A stretch of 64,000 nt of DNA from NCBI GenBank assembly GCA_944381935.1, contig CALWMN010000003.1, positions 62,001 through 126,000 of the forward strand, in the 5' to 3' direction. This document shows positions 1 to 8,660 of this stretch, piece by piece. Position 1 is the stretch's first letter. Every line of letters begins with the position of its first letter. The notes below the pieces were generated by a model. It did no database searches and was not told the DNA's origin. It saw only the letters and a list, made by a program, of their open reading frames with translations. The DNA comes from an uncultured Mediterraneibacter sp. (GTDB lineage Bacteria > Bacillota > Clostridia > Lachnospirales > Lachnospiraceae). The position numbers and the translations under genes are program-made.

Positions 1-252
1 ATTAAGGTGTGCAAAGCGAACGGTGCAGCGGAATGTAAGAAGGCACTTCTGCTCATGAAGGTGGGAAGACTGCCGGAAGACTTCATCGAAGGTATGGCTT
101 GCGACGGGGGATGCGTCGGCGGGCCGAGCTCCTATAAGGATCAGATGCTGGCGAAGAAGTCAAGGGATACGCTGATCAAAGAAGCGGACGACAGGGGTAT
201 TTACTCTAATTTGAGCAACTATGACGAAGAATCATTCTCTATGCACAGGTAG
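1..252 (+). CDS. [FeFe] hydrogenase, C-terminal end (partial)
   Basis: This is the last 83 codons of an iron-only hydrogenase large subunit, which reduces protons or oxidises H2 at the H-cluster. The start lies off the left edge and the frame is open from base 1. The visible piece holds the third H-cluster signature, MACDGGCVGGP, whose cysteine ligates the cluster, and the following KSRDTLIKEAD helix is typical of the C-terminal domain. The next gene begins 8 bases after the stop. Which hydrogenase group it belongs to cannot be judged from this fragment. Confidence 0.85.
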   Translation: MKVCKANGAAECKKALLLMKVGRLPEDFIEGMACDGGCVGGPSSYKDQMLAKKSRDTLIKEADDRGIYSNLSNYDEESFSMHR

Positions 253-260
253 TTTTTATC

Positions 261-836
261 ATGATGAAATTAGTCAGCAGTAAAAGAGATATTCTAACGA
301 TACCAAATGCGCTGAGCCTGTTCCGATTTATCCTTGCAGGGGCGTTTCTGTGGCTGTATTATGTGGCAGAAATAGAGAACAGGAGATACTGGCTGACAGG
401 AGTGCTGGCGCTCTCAGGGATAACGGACTTCCTGGACGGCAGGATTGCGCGAAAGTGGAATATGGTCAGTGAAGTGGGGAAGATACTGGACCCTGCCGCG
501 GATAAAGTGACACAGTGTGTGCTGATCGTCTGCCTGCTCTCAGAGTATCCGCTGCTGCGCGGGGTGTTTGCCCTTTTCCTTGTGAAGGAGGTATTTGTGG
601 CAGCGGCAGGATACAAAGCAGTGGAAAAGACAGAGCATAATGAAGGCGCCATGTGGTATGGAAAGGTGAATACGGCAGTATTCTATGCTGTGATGATCCT
701 TTTGATCTTCCTGCCGGGGATACCTGATCCGGCAGCCAATGCCCTGATCGGGGTAAGCGGGTGTTTTATGCTGCTGGCATTTGTCCTGTACATCAGAAAA
801 TTCGGGCAGATTTTAAGAGAGAAAAAGAAGAGCTGA
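261..836 (+). CDS. CDP-alcohol phosphatidyltransferase family protein
   Basis: A 191-residue integral membrane enzyme of the CDP-alcohol phosphatidyltransferase family, which moves a phosphatidyl group from CDP-diacylglycerol to an alcohol such as glycerol-3-phosphate in phospholipid synthesis. The active-site motif D-G-x2-A-R-x8-G-x3-D-x3-D is complete in the segment DGRIARKWNMVSEVG followed by KILDPAADK. About four to five hydrophobic segments surround it and the length fits the family. Two ATGs lie at 261 and 264 behind a weak AGGT site. PgsA is the commonest assignment, but the alcohol acceptor cannot be read from the sequence. A strong hairpin terminator follows. Confidence 0.85.
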   Translation: MMKLVSSKRDILTIPNALSLFRFILAGAFLWLYYVAEIENRRYWLTGVLALSGITDFLDGRIARKWNMVSEVGKILDPAADKVTQCVLIVCLLSEYPLLRGVFALFLVKEVFVAAAGYKAVEKTEHNEGAMWYGKVNTAVFYAVMILLIFLPGIPDPAANALIGVSGCFMLLAFVLYIRKFGQILREKKKS

Positions 837-856
837 CCCCGTGTCGGAGCAGTCGA

Positions 857-899
857 AAGGACCCTGTGTGAATGGGAGGACCATTTGCACAGGGTCCTT
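857..899 (+). terminator. strong hairpin after the phosphatidyltransferase
   Basis: A perfect 12-bp stem (AAGGACCCTGTG at 857-868 with CACAGGGTCCTT at 888-899) encloses a nested AATGG/CCATT stem. No long T-run follows, so termination strength is uncertain. Confidence 0.7.
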
Positions 900-1005
900 C
901 AGATTAATAAAACAGAAATACTCTTCAAACAAAACAGAAACAAGCTTTTCTTATGATAAGACCTGTCAACAGACAAAAACGGGATAAGAAAGAGAGGTTT
1001 TTTTC

Positions 1006-2043
1006 ATGGGAAAAACAGTGTATTTAGTGACAGGGGCAGCGGGATTTTTAGGAAGCCATGTCTGCGACGGGCTTCTTAAGCGCGGGGATCATGTGCGGGC
1101 GCTGGTACTGCCCGGGGATAAATCTGTGAAATATATACCGAAAGAAGTGGAGATTACAGAAGGTGATCTCTGCGATACAGAGTCGCTTGAGAGATTTTTT
1201 ACAGTTGAAGGCGGGGATGAGTCGGTCGTGATCCACTGTGCCAGCATGGTGACGACAAATGCTGACTTCAGCCAGAGACTTATGGATGTCAATGTAGGCG
1301 GAACAGAAAATGTGATCGATGCCTGCCTGAATCATCCGGAATGTAAGAAGATGGTATATGTAAGCTCTACGGGCGCCATCCCGGAGCAGCCGAAAGGGAC
1401 TGTGATCCGGGAGGCTTCCCGGTTCACCCCCATTGATGAAAGCCGCCAGGTGGGATGCTATAGCCAGTCCAAAGCGCTGGCGACCCAGGCAGTGCTTGAT
1501 GCATGCAGAAAGAGAGGGTTAAAAGCCTGTGTGGTACACCCAAGCGGAATACTCGGGCCTAAGGACTATGCGGTCAGCGAGACCACAGGTACGGTCATTA
1601 AGATTATGAACGGGAAGATGCCGGTAGGAATGGGAGGATCTTTTAACCTGTGCGATGTGCGCGACCTGGCGCACGGCTGCATCGGTGCGGCGGATAAGGG
1701 CAGGATCGGCGAGTGTTATATCCTTGGGAATAAAGAGGTGACACTCAAAGAAATGTGCAAAATGCTCCATGCCGTCAGCAGATGTAAGACACCATTCTTT
1801 TATGTGCCGGTGGGAATGGCATATAAGCTTGCAGAGCGGATGGAAAAGAAAGCGGAGAAAACCGGAGAAAAACCTCTGATGACGAATTTTGCCGTATATA
1901 ATCTGGCAAGAAACAATCAGTTTGACTATTCTAAGGCTGAGAGAGAGCTGGGATATCATACCAGGCCGTATGAAGAGACTTTAAGGGACGAGGCGCTCTG
2001 GCTGATGGAAGAGGGATACATCGAGAACGTCAACAGGCTTTGA
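1006..2043 (+). CDS. NAD-dependent epimerase/dehydratase (extended SDR)
   Basis: A 345-residue extended short-chain dehydrogenase/reductase. The N-terminal Rossmann motif VTGAAGFLGSH (residues 8-18) binds NAD(P), Asp54 sits in the adenine-side GDL motif, and the catalytic pair Tyr152/Lys156 lies in YSQSK. A Ser-Thr stretch near residues 120-122 (VSSTG) gives the third catalytic position. The family includes dihydroflavonol reductase-like and sugar epimerase enzymes. The substrate cannot be predicted and no sugar-nucleotide genes lie nearby. The start is preceded by AGAGAGG at good spacing. Confidence 0.8.
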   Translation: MGKTVYLVTGAAGFLGSHVCDGLLKRGDHVRALVLPGDKSVKYIPKEVEITEGDLCDTESLERFFTVEGGDESVVIHCASMVTTNADFSQRLMDVNVGGTENVIDACLNHPECKKMVYVSSTGAIPEQPKGTVIREASRFTPIDESRQVGCYSQSKALATQAVLDACRKRGLKACVVHPSGILGPKDYAVSETTGTVIKIMNGKMPVGMGGSFNLCDVRDLAHGCIGAADKGRIGECYILGNKEVTLKEMCKMLHAVSRCKTPFFYVPVGMAYKLAERMEKKAEKTGEKPLMTNFAVYNLARNNQFDYSKAERELGYHTRPYEETLRDEALWLMEEGYIENVNRL

Positions 2044-2058
2044 GGAGGGGAAACTCAG

Positions 2059-2315
2059 ATGAGAAAGGTCTTATACAGGCTCGTGGAACCGGGATATTCA
2101 CTGCCGCAAGAGAGGCAGCTTTTCGGCGGGACTGAAGCCGCGGATCAGGAGGCTGTGCCGGAGCTTTTCGAGGTACAGGCAGTTACCGCAATATGGGATT
2201 TTGTATTTCGCTCACGGCTGTTGTATCGCTTGCTATAGTTTTTGTACTGGAAAAATCGTTGTCAGCGTACAGGAACCATACACCCCGTGAGTCTGCTGTC
2301 CCCAGGAGGGCATAG
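2059..2315 (+). pseudogene. possible frameshifted transporter remnant
   Basis: A strong AGGAGGGG site (2044-2051) and ATG at 2059 open a 59-codon frame ending at 2238. From about 2181 a second frame reads on to a TAG at 2313-2315 and gives a convincing membrane-protein tail: GSYRNMG, then the hydrophobic run ISLTAVVSLAIVFVLE, then a polar tail ending PRRA. This resembles the last transmembrane helix and cytosolic tail of a major-facilitator transporter. I read the locus as a deleted and frameshifted gene. The first 40 residues are not recognised and could be an unrelated small ORF. Confidence 0.35.
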
Positions 2316-2388
2316 AAACTGTGGAAAAGGAACCTGAACTGCGGTATGATAAGAGAGTGAAAAGGGCGGAAGAAAGAAGGGATGAGAT

Positions 2389-3252
2389 ATGTGGCTTTTT
2401 TATGCCATAGGTTCGGCGTTTTTTGCAGGGGTGACTTCGATCCTGGCAAAATGCGGCATCAGAAAGACGGACTCAACCTTGGCGACGGCAGTGAGGACAA
2501 TTGTGGTCCTGGCCTTTTCCTGGATCATGGTATTTGTCGTGGGATCACAGGGGCAGATCAGCAAGATCGGAGGCACTACGCTGCTTTTTCTGGTCCTTTC
2601 CGGAGCCGCGACAGGGGCGTCCTGGCTGTGCTATTTTAAGGCGCTTCAGATTGGCGATGTTAACAAGGTGGTGCCTGTCGACAAGTCCAGTACCGTGCTT
2701 ACTATCATTCTGGCAATGCTCTTTCTGCGGGAAGGTATTTCACTGCCGAAAGCCGCGGCGGTATTGGCGATTGCTGCAGGGATATTCCTGATGATCGAGA
2801 GGAAGGATGTAAAAGAGATGAAGCGCTCAAAAGGAGGGTGGTTTCTCTATGCCGCAGGGGCTGCTCTTTTTGCCAGCCTGACGGCGATCCTGGGGAAGGC
2901 CGGCATTTCCGGGGTGGAGTCCAACCTGGGAACCGCCATCCGCACCTGTGTGGTGCTTGTCATGGCGTGGATCATGGTGTTTGTGACGGGAAAGCAGAGA
3001 GAGGTGCGGAAGATCGGGAAAAAGGAGCTTGTATTCATCTGCTGTTCCGGCATTGCCACAGGGGCATCCTGGCTGTGTTATTACCGGGCACTTCAGGAAG
3101 GACCGGCGAGCGTGGTGGCGCCGGTAGACAGGCTGAGCGTTCTTGTTACGGTGATCTTTTCCTGGTTCGTGTTTGGAGAGAGGCTGGGGAAGAAGGAGAC
3201 TGCCGGACTCGCTCTCCTGACGGCAGGAACTGTGGCGATGGCGCTGCTGTGA
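2389..3252 (+). CDS. EamA/DMT superfamily transporter
   Basis: A 287-residue inner-membrane protein made of two EamA repeats of about 140 residues (1-137 and 148-287), each with five hydrophobic helices. The repeats are visibly related: the first begins WLFYAIGSAFFAGVTSILAK and the second WFLYAAGAALFASLTAILGK, and each later contains TGASWLCY. Members export small metabolites and amino acids, but the substrate here cannot be assigned. The start ATG lies about 6 bases after a GAAGGGATGAG stretch that can serve as ribosome site. No partner gene is evident. Confidence 0.85.
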   Translation: MWLFYAIGSAFFAGVTSILAKCGIRKTDSTLATAVRTIVVLAFSWIMVFVVGSQGQISKIGGTTLLFLVLSGAATGASWLCYFKALQIGDVNKVVPVDKSSTVLTIILAMLFLREGISLPKAAAVLAIAAGIFLMIERKDVKEMKRSKGGWFLYAAGAALFASLTAILGKAGISGVESNLGTAIRTCVVLVMAWIMVFVTGKQREVRKIGKKELVFICCSGIATGASWLCYYRALQEGPASVVAPVDRLSVLVTVIFSWFVFGERLGKKETAGLALLTAGTVAMALL

Positions 3253-3301
3253 CAGTTTTGGCTGAGCGGGGCGGCAATCCTGCTTTCATGGATGTCCGGC
3301 G

Positions 3302-3572
3302 CTACCGGATCAGACTGCTGACGTAAGGCCTCTTCCCGGAGAGCACTTCATTATAAAACGTCTGCTTACAGTCGATATATTCTGCACAAGCCTTCAGTTC
3401 CTCGATGGAATCCAGGAGGGCATTTCTTTTCTCTTCTGTATCGTGGATTCCCCCTGAAGGCACAAGTCCAGATATTCTTTCATCTCCTGGATACTCATAC
3501 CGCATTTTTTAAGCAGGCCAGATCCTTGATCCATTTCATGTCCCGTTCGTCAAAGACGCGCCGGTTGTAACA
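3302..3572 (-). pseudogene. decayed MerR-family regulator
   Basis: On the minus strand the three frames together spell the middle and end of a MerR regulator. The first part reads YNRRVFDERDMKWIKDL, which is the recognition-helix end and wing of MerR proteins. It then shifts to KKCGMSIQEMKEYLDLCLQG, and shifts again to KRNALLDSIEELKACAEYID and the C-terminal end NEVLSGKRPYVSSLIR. At least two frameshifts interrupt it. The first helices of the DNA-binding domain are missing, and the homology stops at a palindrome CCGGTTGtaaCAACCGG (3561-3577). The neighbouring remnant at 3660 was probably its divergently transcribed target. Confidence 0.7.
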
Positions 3573-3659
3573 ACCGGTTGATACAATCACAGTGTGCATT
3601 AAAGAAATACAAAACGCAAGATAAATTCATCCATAAAAGATAAAAGGGAGGATTTAAAA

Positions 3660-3740
3660 ATGAATGAATTGAGACGGCTCTCCGGCTGAAGAACAGGTTC
3701 TTGCTCTCAAAGATGAAATCACGGCTCAGGATGATAAACA
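3660..3740 (+). pseudogene. remnant of the MerR-adjacent target gene
   Basis: A consensus ribosome site (AAGGGAGG, 3644-3651) precedes ATG at 3660, but the frame closes after MNELRRLSG. One frame over, the text continues as AEEQVLALKDEITAQDDKQG before running into the hairpin that ends the next gene. A good start signal with an immediately broken frame indicates a deleted gene of which only the first 30 or so codons survive. Its original product is not recognisable. Confidence 0.4.
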
Positions 3741-3774
3741 GGGGAACTGCCAGCTTAAAGCTGCAGTTCCCCTG
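3739..3774 (-). terminator. hairpin at the end of the LacI-type gene
   Basis: A perfect 12-bp stem (3739-3750 with 3763-3774, CAGGGGAACTGC arm) encloses the stop codon of the regulator in its loop. The T-run on the minus strand is short (TTTAT). Confidence 0.55.
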
Positions 3775-4789
3775 TTGATGCCCTGAATTTCAGTGTGGTT
3801 CTGACGTGCGTAATCCGGTACGGAGTCTCCGGCCTGTCGATCCGGGAGAGAAGCATATCGGCTGCGATGTACCCCATCTGCGAACTGGGGATGTCGACAG
3901 TCGTCAGGTGGGGCTCAATGATCCTTGACTCTGCAGAGTTGTCAAAGCCTGCGACGCGGACATCGTCCGGCACATTTATCCCGTGCTTTTTAAGGGCGCG
4001 GATCAGATCAATTGCAATGAAATCATTTGCGCATACAAATGCGTCAGGGAGCTGGAGATTCTGCGTGACAGCCTCCCTGAGGTTATCCGCATCTGCGAAG
4101 ACGGTCCTGCCGGCAAACCGTGTGGTGCACGGTTCAAGATGATTGACGCTGAGTGCATGAAGGAATCCTTCATATCTCTCGGAGAAGGAGAGGCAGTGCT
4201 CCGGGCTGCCTGCAAAAGCAAGGCGCCGGTATCCGTTTTGCACCAGCGTATCGGTAAGGTGAAAGATGCTCAGATGGTTTTCCATGAGAAGAAAGTCCGC
4301 TTTGATCTGCGTCATATCTGCATCAGCCGCCGTATCAATGAAAAGAAGCGGGATATCCAGGGCGTCCAGCATCTCGATGTATTCCGGGTCGAACATCTCC
4401 AGGCAGAGGATGCCTGCAGTCTTGTCTTTGTTGAATCCCATTGGAAGGCTCAGGGAAGCGATCTCCGTATCCCGCACAGGAAACATGGAGAGGCGGTAAT
4501 GATTCCTGCTGATCTGCTCCTGAAAAGTGTTCAGTGCATAAGTCCCGAAATGTGAGCCGTAAGGCATGTTCTGCGTGATCAGCGCAAGCTCCCGGGTCTC
4601 TGTTTTTACAGACGCGGAAGGCTCTGAGAGGTAGATGACCCTCCGGTATCCCATTTCCGCGGCTTTTTCAAGTATCTTCTGCCGGGTATCCTCGGCAAGT
4701 ATTCCCGTATTATTCAATGCTTTTGATACCGTATTCCTGGAAAGGCCCAAAGCATCTGCAATATCCTGAATCGTGATTTTCTTTTCCAT
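3755..4789 (-). CDS. LacI-family repressor of the fructan locus
   Basis: A 344-residue LacI/GalR regulator. Residues 3-50 are the helix-turn-helix and hinge (ITIQDIADALGLSRNTVSKA); the rest is a periplasmic-binding-protein-like effector domain of usual length. ATG at 4789 is preferred over a TTG six bases upstream because it sits 10 bases from GGAGGT. It is divergent from the ABC permease-binding protein-GH32 operon, so by analogy with SusR of Streptococcus pneumoniae it probably represses that operon until a fructo-oligosaccharide or its phosphate binds. That role is inferred from position. Candidate operators are the repeats at 4854, 4953 and 5057. Confidence 0.85.
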   Translation of the reverse strand: MEKKITIQDIADALGLSRNTVSKALNNTGILAEDTRQKILEKAAEMGYRRVIYLSEPSASVKTETRELALITQNMPYGSHFGTYALNTFQEQISRNHYRLSMFPVRDTEIASLSLPMGFNKDKTAGILCLEMFDPEYIEMLDALDIPLLFIDTAADADMTQIKADFLLMENHLSIFHLTDTLVQNGYRRLAFAGSPEHCLSFSERYEGFLHALSVNHLEPCTTRFAGRTVFADADNLREAVTQNLQLPDAFVCANDFIAIDLIRALKKHGINVPDDVRVAGFDNSAESRIIEPHLTTVDIPSSQMGYIAADMLLSRIDRPETPYRITHVRTTLKFRASTGELQL

Positions 4790-4853
4790 GTGCAATAATA
4801 CCTCCGAATATAGATGGTGTTACATTTACTGTAATGTAATTGTGCGAATTTGT

Positions 4854-5069
4854 CAAATGTAAAAATCGCATAACTGTACAAATGATTGTTTAATTGGAGG
4901 AAATTTTACATAAAACAAATAAAATGTGTGTTTGTAAAATAAAAATGTTATGCAAATGTAAAAATAATATTGACAATATGCACAATGAATGTTACTATTA
5001 TCGCAACAAACAAATCCGCTATGCATAAAAAGATCGATCGTCAAATGCGGATTGTGCAAATGTAAATAT
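4854..5069. promoter_or_regulatory. three CAAATGTAAA repeats, candidate operators
   Basis: The motif CAAATGTAAA(A/T)AT occurs at 4854-4866, 4953-4965 and 5057-5069, and its core in reverse (TTACATTT, TTTTACAT) near 4820 and 4904. One copy abuts the -35 box of the transport operon and another overlaps its ribosome-binding region. Spacing and position suggest binding sites for the divergent LacI-type regulator, although the units are direct repeats, not the usual palindrome. Confidence 0.45.
4970..4998 (+). promoter_or_regulatory. promoter of the fructan operon
   Basis: A consensus -35 TTGACA (4970-4975) is followed after 17 bases by TACTAT (4993-4998). Transcription would start near 5005, about 80 bases before the first permease gene. 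Confidence 0.65.
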
Positions 5070-5085
5070 GGGAGGGATTAGTAAA

Positions 5086-6024
5086 ATGAGTGTTCTCCGT
5101 AAAAAGAGTGCGGTGGCTGCAAGCCAAACGCCGCGGGAAAAGCTGAAATATGTGAAAAAGAACTGGCAGCTGTATGTGTTTTTTCTCCTGCCGGGACTGC
5201 TGCTGACGCTGATCTTCAAGTACGGTCCGATGGGCGGGATTCTGATCGCCTTTGAGGATTACAACGTCATCGAAGGTGTTCTCGGAAGTCCCTGGGTAGG
5301 ACTGGAGTATTTCCGGCGCTTCCTTTCTTCGCCGGATTTCATGAGCTATCTGATGAACACGTTGAAGCTGAGCATATTCGGACTGTTATGGGGATTCCCC
5401 ATTCCGATCATCCTGGCGCTTCTTCTGAACCAGATCCGCAGGACCGGGATCAGGAAGAAGATACAGCTTCTGATCTATGCTCCGAACTTTATCTCGGTTA
5501 TCGTACTCTGCGGTATGGTCCGTATGTTCCTGTCTCCGGTAGGGCCGATCAATTCCCTGCTGGGGATTGACACGAACTGGATGACCATGCCGGAGGCGTT
5601 CCGTACAATCTACATCGCCAGCGGGATCTGGCAGACGGCAGGATGGTCCTCCATCATGTACACGGCGGCTCTTTCCAACGCCAGCAAGGATCTGGAGGAA
5701 GCGGCGATTGTGGACGGCGCCAATATCCTGCAGCAGATCCGGTACGTACAGCTTCCCGCGATCAAGAATATTATCGTGATCCAGTTCATTCTGCAGGCAG
5801 GTAACATCATGAGCATCGGTTTTGAGAAAGCCTATGCGCTGCAGACAGATATGAACCTTCCGGCTTCGGAGATCCTTTCTACATATGTATACAGGCTCGG
5901 TCTTCTGAACGGCGACTATGGATATTCAACAGCGGTCGGTCTTTTCAATTCGGTGATCAATGTGATCCTTCTGATCTTCGTAAACTGGGTTGTGAAGAAG
6001 TTAAACGACGGCGAAGGATTATAA
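5086..6024 (+). CDS. sugar ABC transporter permease (LplB type)
   Basis: A 312-residue membrane subunit of a carbohydrate ABC importer. Six hydrophobic segments are visible, and near residue 210 the EAA loop that docks on the ATPase reads DLEEAAIVDGANILQQIRYV. ATG 5086 is chosen because GGGAGG lies 9 bases before it; an ATG at 5068 overlaps that site. With the following permease, binding protein and GH32 hydrolase it matches the gene set of the pneumococcal Sus fructo-oligosaccharide importer (susT1 position). No ATPase gene is present, so a shared MsmK-type ATPase elsewhere is probably used. Confidence 0.88.
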   Translation: MSVLRKKSAVAASQTPREKLKYVKKNWQLYVFFLLPGLLLTLIFKYGPMGGILIAFEDYNVIEGVLGSPWVGLEYFRRFLSSPDFMSYLMNTLKLSIFGLLWGFPIPIILALLLNQIRRTGIRKKIQLLIYAPNFISVIVLCGMVRMFLSPVGPINSLLGIDTNWMTMPEAFRTIYIASGIWQTAGWSSIMYTAALSNASKDLEEAAIVDGANILQQIRYVQLPAIKNIIVIQFILQAGNIMSIGFEKAYALQTDMNLPASEILSTYVYRLGLLNGDYGYSTAVGLFNSVINVILLIFVNWVVKKLNDGEGL

Positions 6025-6036
6025 AAGGGGGATTTG

Positions 6037-6936
6037 ATGATGGAAACGAGAAGAAAAATGAAACTCGGAACATCCGACAAGATTATTCTCGGCGTCGGAT
6101 ATACACTGCTTGGGCTGTTCGTGCTGGCAGTATTTGTTCCCCTGGTGTATGTCGTTCTGGCTTCTTTTATGGATCCGAACGTGCTGAACAATCAGGGGCT
6201 TAGCTTCAACTTCAGGGACTGGACGCTGGACGCCTACAGGCGGGTGCTGGAAAATGACATGATCTGGCGCGGGTTTGCCAATTCTTTCTTCTACTCGGCT
6301 GCATTTACCGTGATCTCTGTGTTCGTTACACTGCTGGCGGCATATCCGATGTCAAAGAAGGAATTTGTGGGACGGAACTTCTTCAATGTGATCTTTGTGA
6401 TCACAATGTTCTTCGGAGGAGGCATGATCCCTACCTTCATCCTGATCAATAACCTGCATATGGTCAATACGGTTTGGGCGATCCTGCTCCCGGGTGCCTT
6501 CAATGTATGGAACATGATTCTGGCAAGGACCTACTTCCAGTCTATACCGGGAGAACTCAGAGAAGCTTCCTCTCTGGACGGGGCGAGCGAGGTGCAGCAC
6601 TTCTTCAGGATCATGATGCCGGTGTGCAAGCCGATCATTGCAGTGCTGGCGCTCTGGTCTTTCGTAGGAATGTGGAACAGCTATTTTGACGCCATGATCT
6701 ACCTGAACGATGCGAACATGCAGCCTCTGCAGCTTGTGCTCCGCTCCATCCTCGTGCAGAACACGCCCCAGCCGGGCATGATCGCGGATATCCAGAGCAC
6801 GGCGGAGATGGCGAAGGTGGCGGAACTTCTGAAATACGCGACGATCGTTGTATCTAGCCTTCCGCTGCTGATTATGTACCCGTTCTTCCAGAAATATTTT
6901 GACAAGGGAATCATGGTAGGTTCCGTAAAAGGTTAG
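6037..6936 (+). CDS. sugar ABC transporter permease (LplC/AraQ type)
   Basis: The second membrane subunit of the importer, about 299 residues with six transmembrane segments. The EAA loop near residue 180 reads GELREASSLDGASEVQHFF. ATGs lie at 6037 and 6040 behind GGGGGAT; either may be used. It lies 12 bases after the first permease and 14 before the binding-protein gene, so the genes are cotranscribed. The C-terminal end FFQKYFDKGIMVGSVKG is typical of permeases paired with large LplA-like binding proteins. The substrate is inferred from the adjoining GH32 gene. Confidence 0.88.
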   Translation: MMETRRKMKLGTSDKIILGVGYTLLGLFVLAVFVPLVYVVLASFMDPNVLNNQGLSFNFRDWTLDAYRRVLENDMIWRGFANSFFYSAAFTVISVFVTLLAAYPMSKKEFVGRNFFNVIFVITMFFGGGMIPTFILINNLHMVNTVWAILLPGAFNVWNMILARTYFQSIPGELREASSLDGASEVQHFFRIMMPVCKPIIAVLALWSFVGMWNSYFDAMIYLNDANMQPLQLVLRSILVQNTPQPGMIADIQSTAEMAKVAELLKYATIVVSSLPLLIMYPFFQKYFDKGIMVGSVKG

Positions 6937-6950
6937 GAGGCTGAGAAAGG

Positions 6951-8660
6951 ATGAAAAAGAGAATCAAGAGGCTGACCGGACTTGGATTGTCCCTTATATT
7001 AACGCTGTCTCTGTTTGGATGCAGCAGCGGCAATGCGCAGACTGCCGACACAGACCCGGATACTCCCATCGAGGAAGTTACATTCCCGCTGGAAGAGACG
7101 AAAGAGCTTTCCTTTATCACAAGCGCTCCGGCGACGACGACGCAGGAGCCTAATGAGAAGCTGATCTTCCAGAGGCTGGAGGAGCAGACCAATGTACATA
7201 TCGACTGGACCTGCTTTGTGGACGACCAGTTTGCAGATAAGAAAAACCTTGCCCTGGCACAGTTCGGAAACCTTCCGGACGGGCTGTTTACGGCGGGCAT
7301 GAGCGACTATGACCTGCTGCGATATGCGAAACAGGGGATCATCATCCCTCTGGAAAACCTGATCGATAAATATATGCCGAACCTTCAGGCTGTGTTTGAG
7401 AAATACCCGGAGTACCGGACTATGGTCACTGCTCCCGACGGACATATCTACTCCTTCCCCTGGATTGAGCAGCTCGGAGAAGGGAAGGAAGCGATCCAGG
7501 CCATCGGAGACATTCCCTATATTAATAAGAAATGGCTGGATTTCCTGGGGCTTGAGGTTCCGACGACCACAGACGAGCTGGAGCAGGTGCTGATCGCCTT
7601 CCGTGACAATGCGGACGCACTTGAGGAAGAATTTGATATTGAGGGCGATGTGATCCCCATGTCCTTTATCATCAACAACGGCGACCAGGATCCGGCGATC
7701 CTGATCAACGGATTCGGGGAAGGCTACGGGGATACCGGAGACCACTTTGCCGTGACAGACGATGGCGAGGTCATCTATACAACAGTGCAGGAAGGCTACA
7801 AGGAGGGGATCGAGTGGCTCCATTCCCTGGTAGAGCAGGACCTTGTAGATCCCGAAGCATTTACCCAGGAGTGGTCCACCTATGTGGCGAAGGGGAAGAA
7901 CCACAGATACGGCCTTTGCTTTACATGGGATATCGCCAACATCGACAACTATGAAGATTACGTGATGATGCCTGCCCTGGCAGGGCCGGACGGCCTTGTC
8001 AATATCACCAGGCAGAACGGGAGTGAGACGAGCGGATTTGACAGAGGAAGATGCGTCCTGACGACGAGCTGCCGGGATACGGCGCTTGCCGCTGCATGGA
8101 TCGACCAGATGTACGCCCCGCTCCAGTCCGTCCAGAACAACTGGGGAACCTATGGAGAAAAAGGGGCCGACAATATCTTTGAGATGAGCACCAACGCAGA
8201 GGGCGGCGAAATGCTCAAACACCTGGATCTGGGCGATGCATCGCCTGTAGAGGTAAGACAGGCACAGTCCGTAAACGGGCCTCTTGCCGTGCTGAACGAC
8301 TATTATGACGTCTATGTGACACAGCCGGATGATGCAAAGTGGCGCCTGGATAACATGCATGAGACTTACCTGAAAGATATGAACAGCAAATATGTATATC
8401 CGAACGTGTTCATGAGCATCGATGATACCAACAGAGTGTCACAGCTGGATACAGACATTAAAAAATACGCTGAGCAGAAAAAGGCAGACTGGATCTTAAA
8501 CGGCGGCATTGAGGAAGAGTGGGACTCCTATCTCCAGAGGATGGAAGACTACGGACTTTCGGAATATGTTGCCATCAAGCAGAAATACTTTGACCAGTAT
8601 CAGGAGTCCCTGGCAGAGATGGACGAAACTGCATCTGCGGAGGCGTCAACAGGAAATTAA
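6951..8660 (+). CDS. lipoprotein sugar-binding protein (FusA/SusX-like)
   Basis: A 569-residue extracellular solute-binding lipoprotein. Residues 1-23 form a signal peptide, and LSLFGC gives a lipobox with Cys24 as the lipidated residue. A Thr/Asp-rich linker follows. The length is typical of the large binding proteins paired with LplB/LplC permeases, such as SusX/FusA of streptococci, which bind kestose and longer fructo-oligosaccharides. Acidic clusters such as DNADALEEEFDIEGD could hold calcium, as FusA does, but that is a guess. It should deliver a fructan oligomer to the two upstream permeases. Its stop directly abuts the hydrolase start. Confidence 0.85.
   Translation: MKKRIKRLTGLGLSLILTLSLFGCSSGNAQTADTDPDTPIEEVTFPLEETKELSFITSAPATTTQEPNEKLIFQRLEEQTNVHIDWTCFVDDQFADKKNLALAQFGNLPDGLFTAGMSDYDLLRYAKQGIIIPLENLIDKYMPNLQAVFEKYPEYRTMVTAPDGHIYSFPWIEQLGEGKEAIQAIGDIPYINKKWLDFLGLEVPTTTDELEQVLIAFRDNADALEEEFDIEGDVIPMSFIINNGDQDPAILINGFGEGYGDTGDHFAVTDDGEVIYTTVQEGYKEGIEWLHSLVEQDLVDPEAFTQEWSTYVAKGKNHRYGLCFTWDIANIDNYEDYVMMPALAGPDGLVNITRQNGSETSGFDRGRCVLTTSCRDTALAAAWIDQMYAPLQSVQNNWGTYGEKGADNIFEMSTNAEGGEMLKHLDLGDASPVEVRQAQSVNGPLAVLNDYYDVYVTQPDDAKWRLDNMHETYLKDMNSKYVYPNVFMSIDDTNRVSQLDTDIKKYAEQKKADWILNGGIEEEWDSYLQRMEDYGLSEYVAIKQKYFDQYQESLAEMDETASAEASTGN

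Noticed and set aside
4854-5069. Spaced repeats considered as a CRISPR array
   Set aside because: The repeats are only 13 bases, there are three of them with unequal sequence and about 90-base gaps, and no cas gene is present.
6999-8360. 453-codon open frame antisense to the binding-protein gene
   Set aside because: It mirrors the codon pattern of the real gene, has no ribosome site and no recognisable domain.
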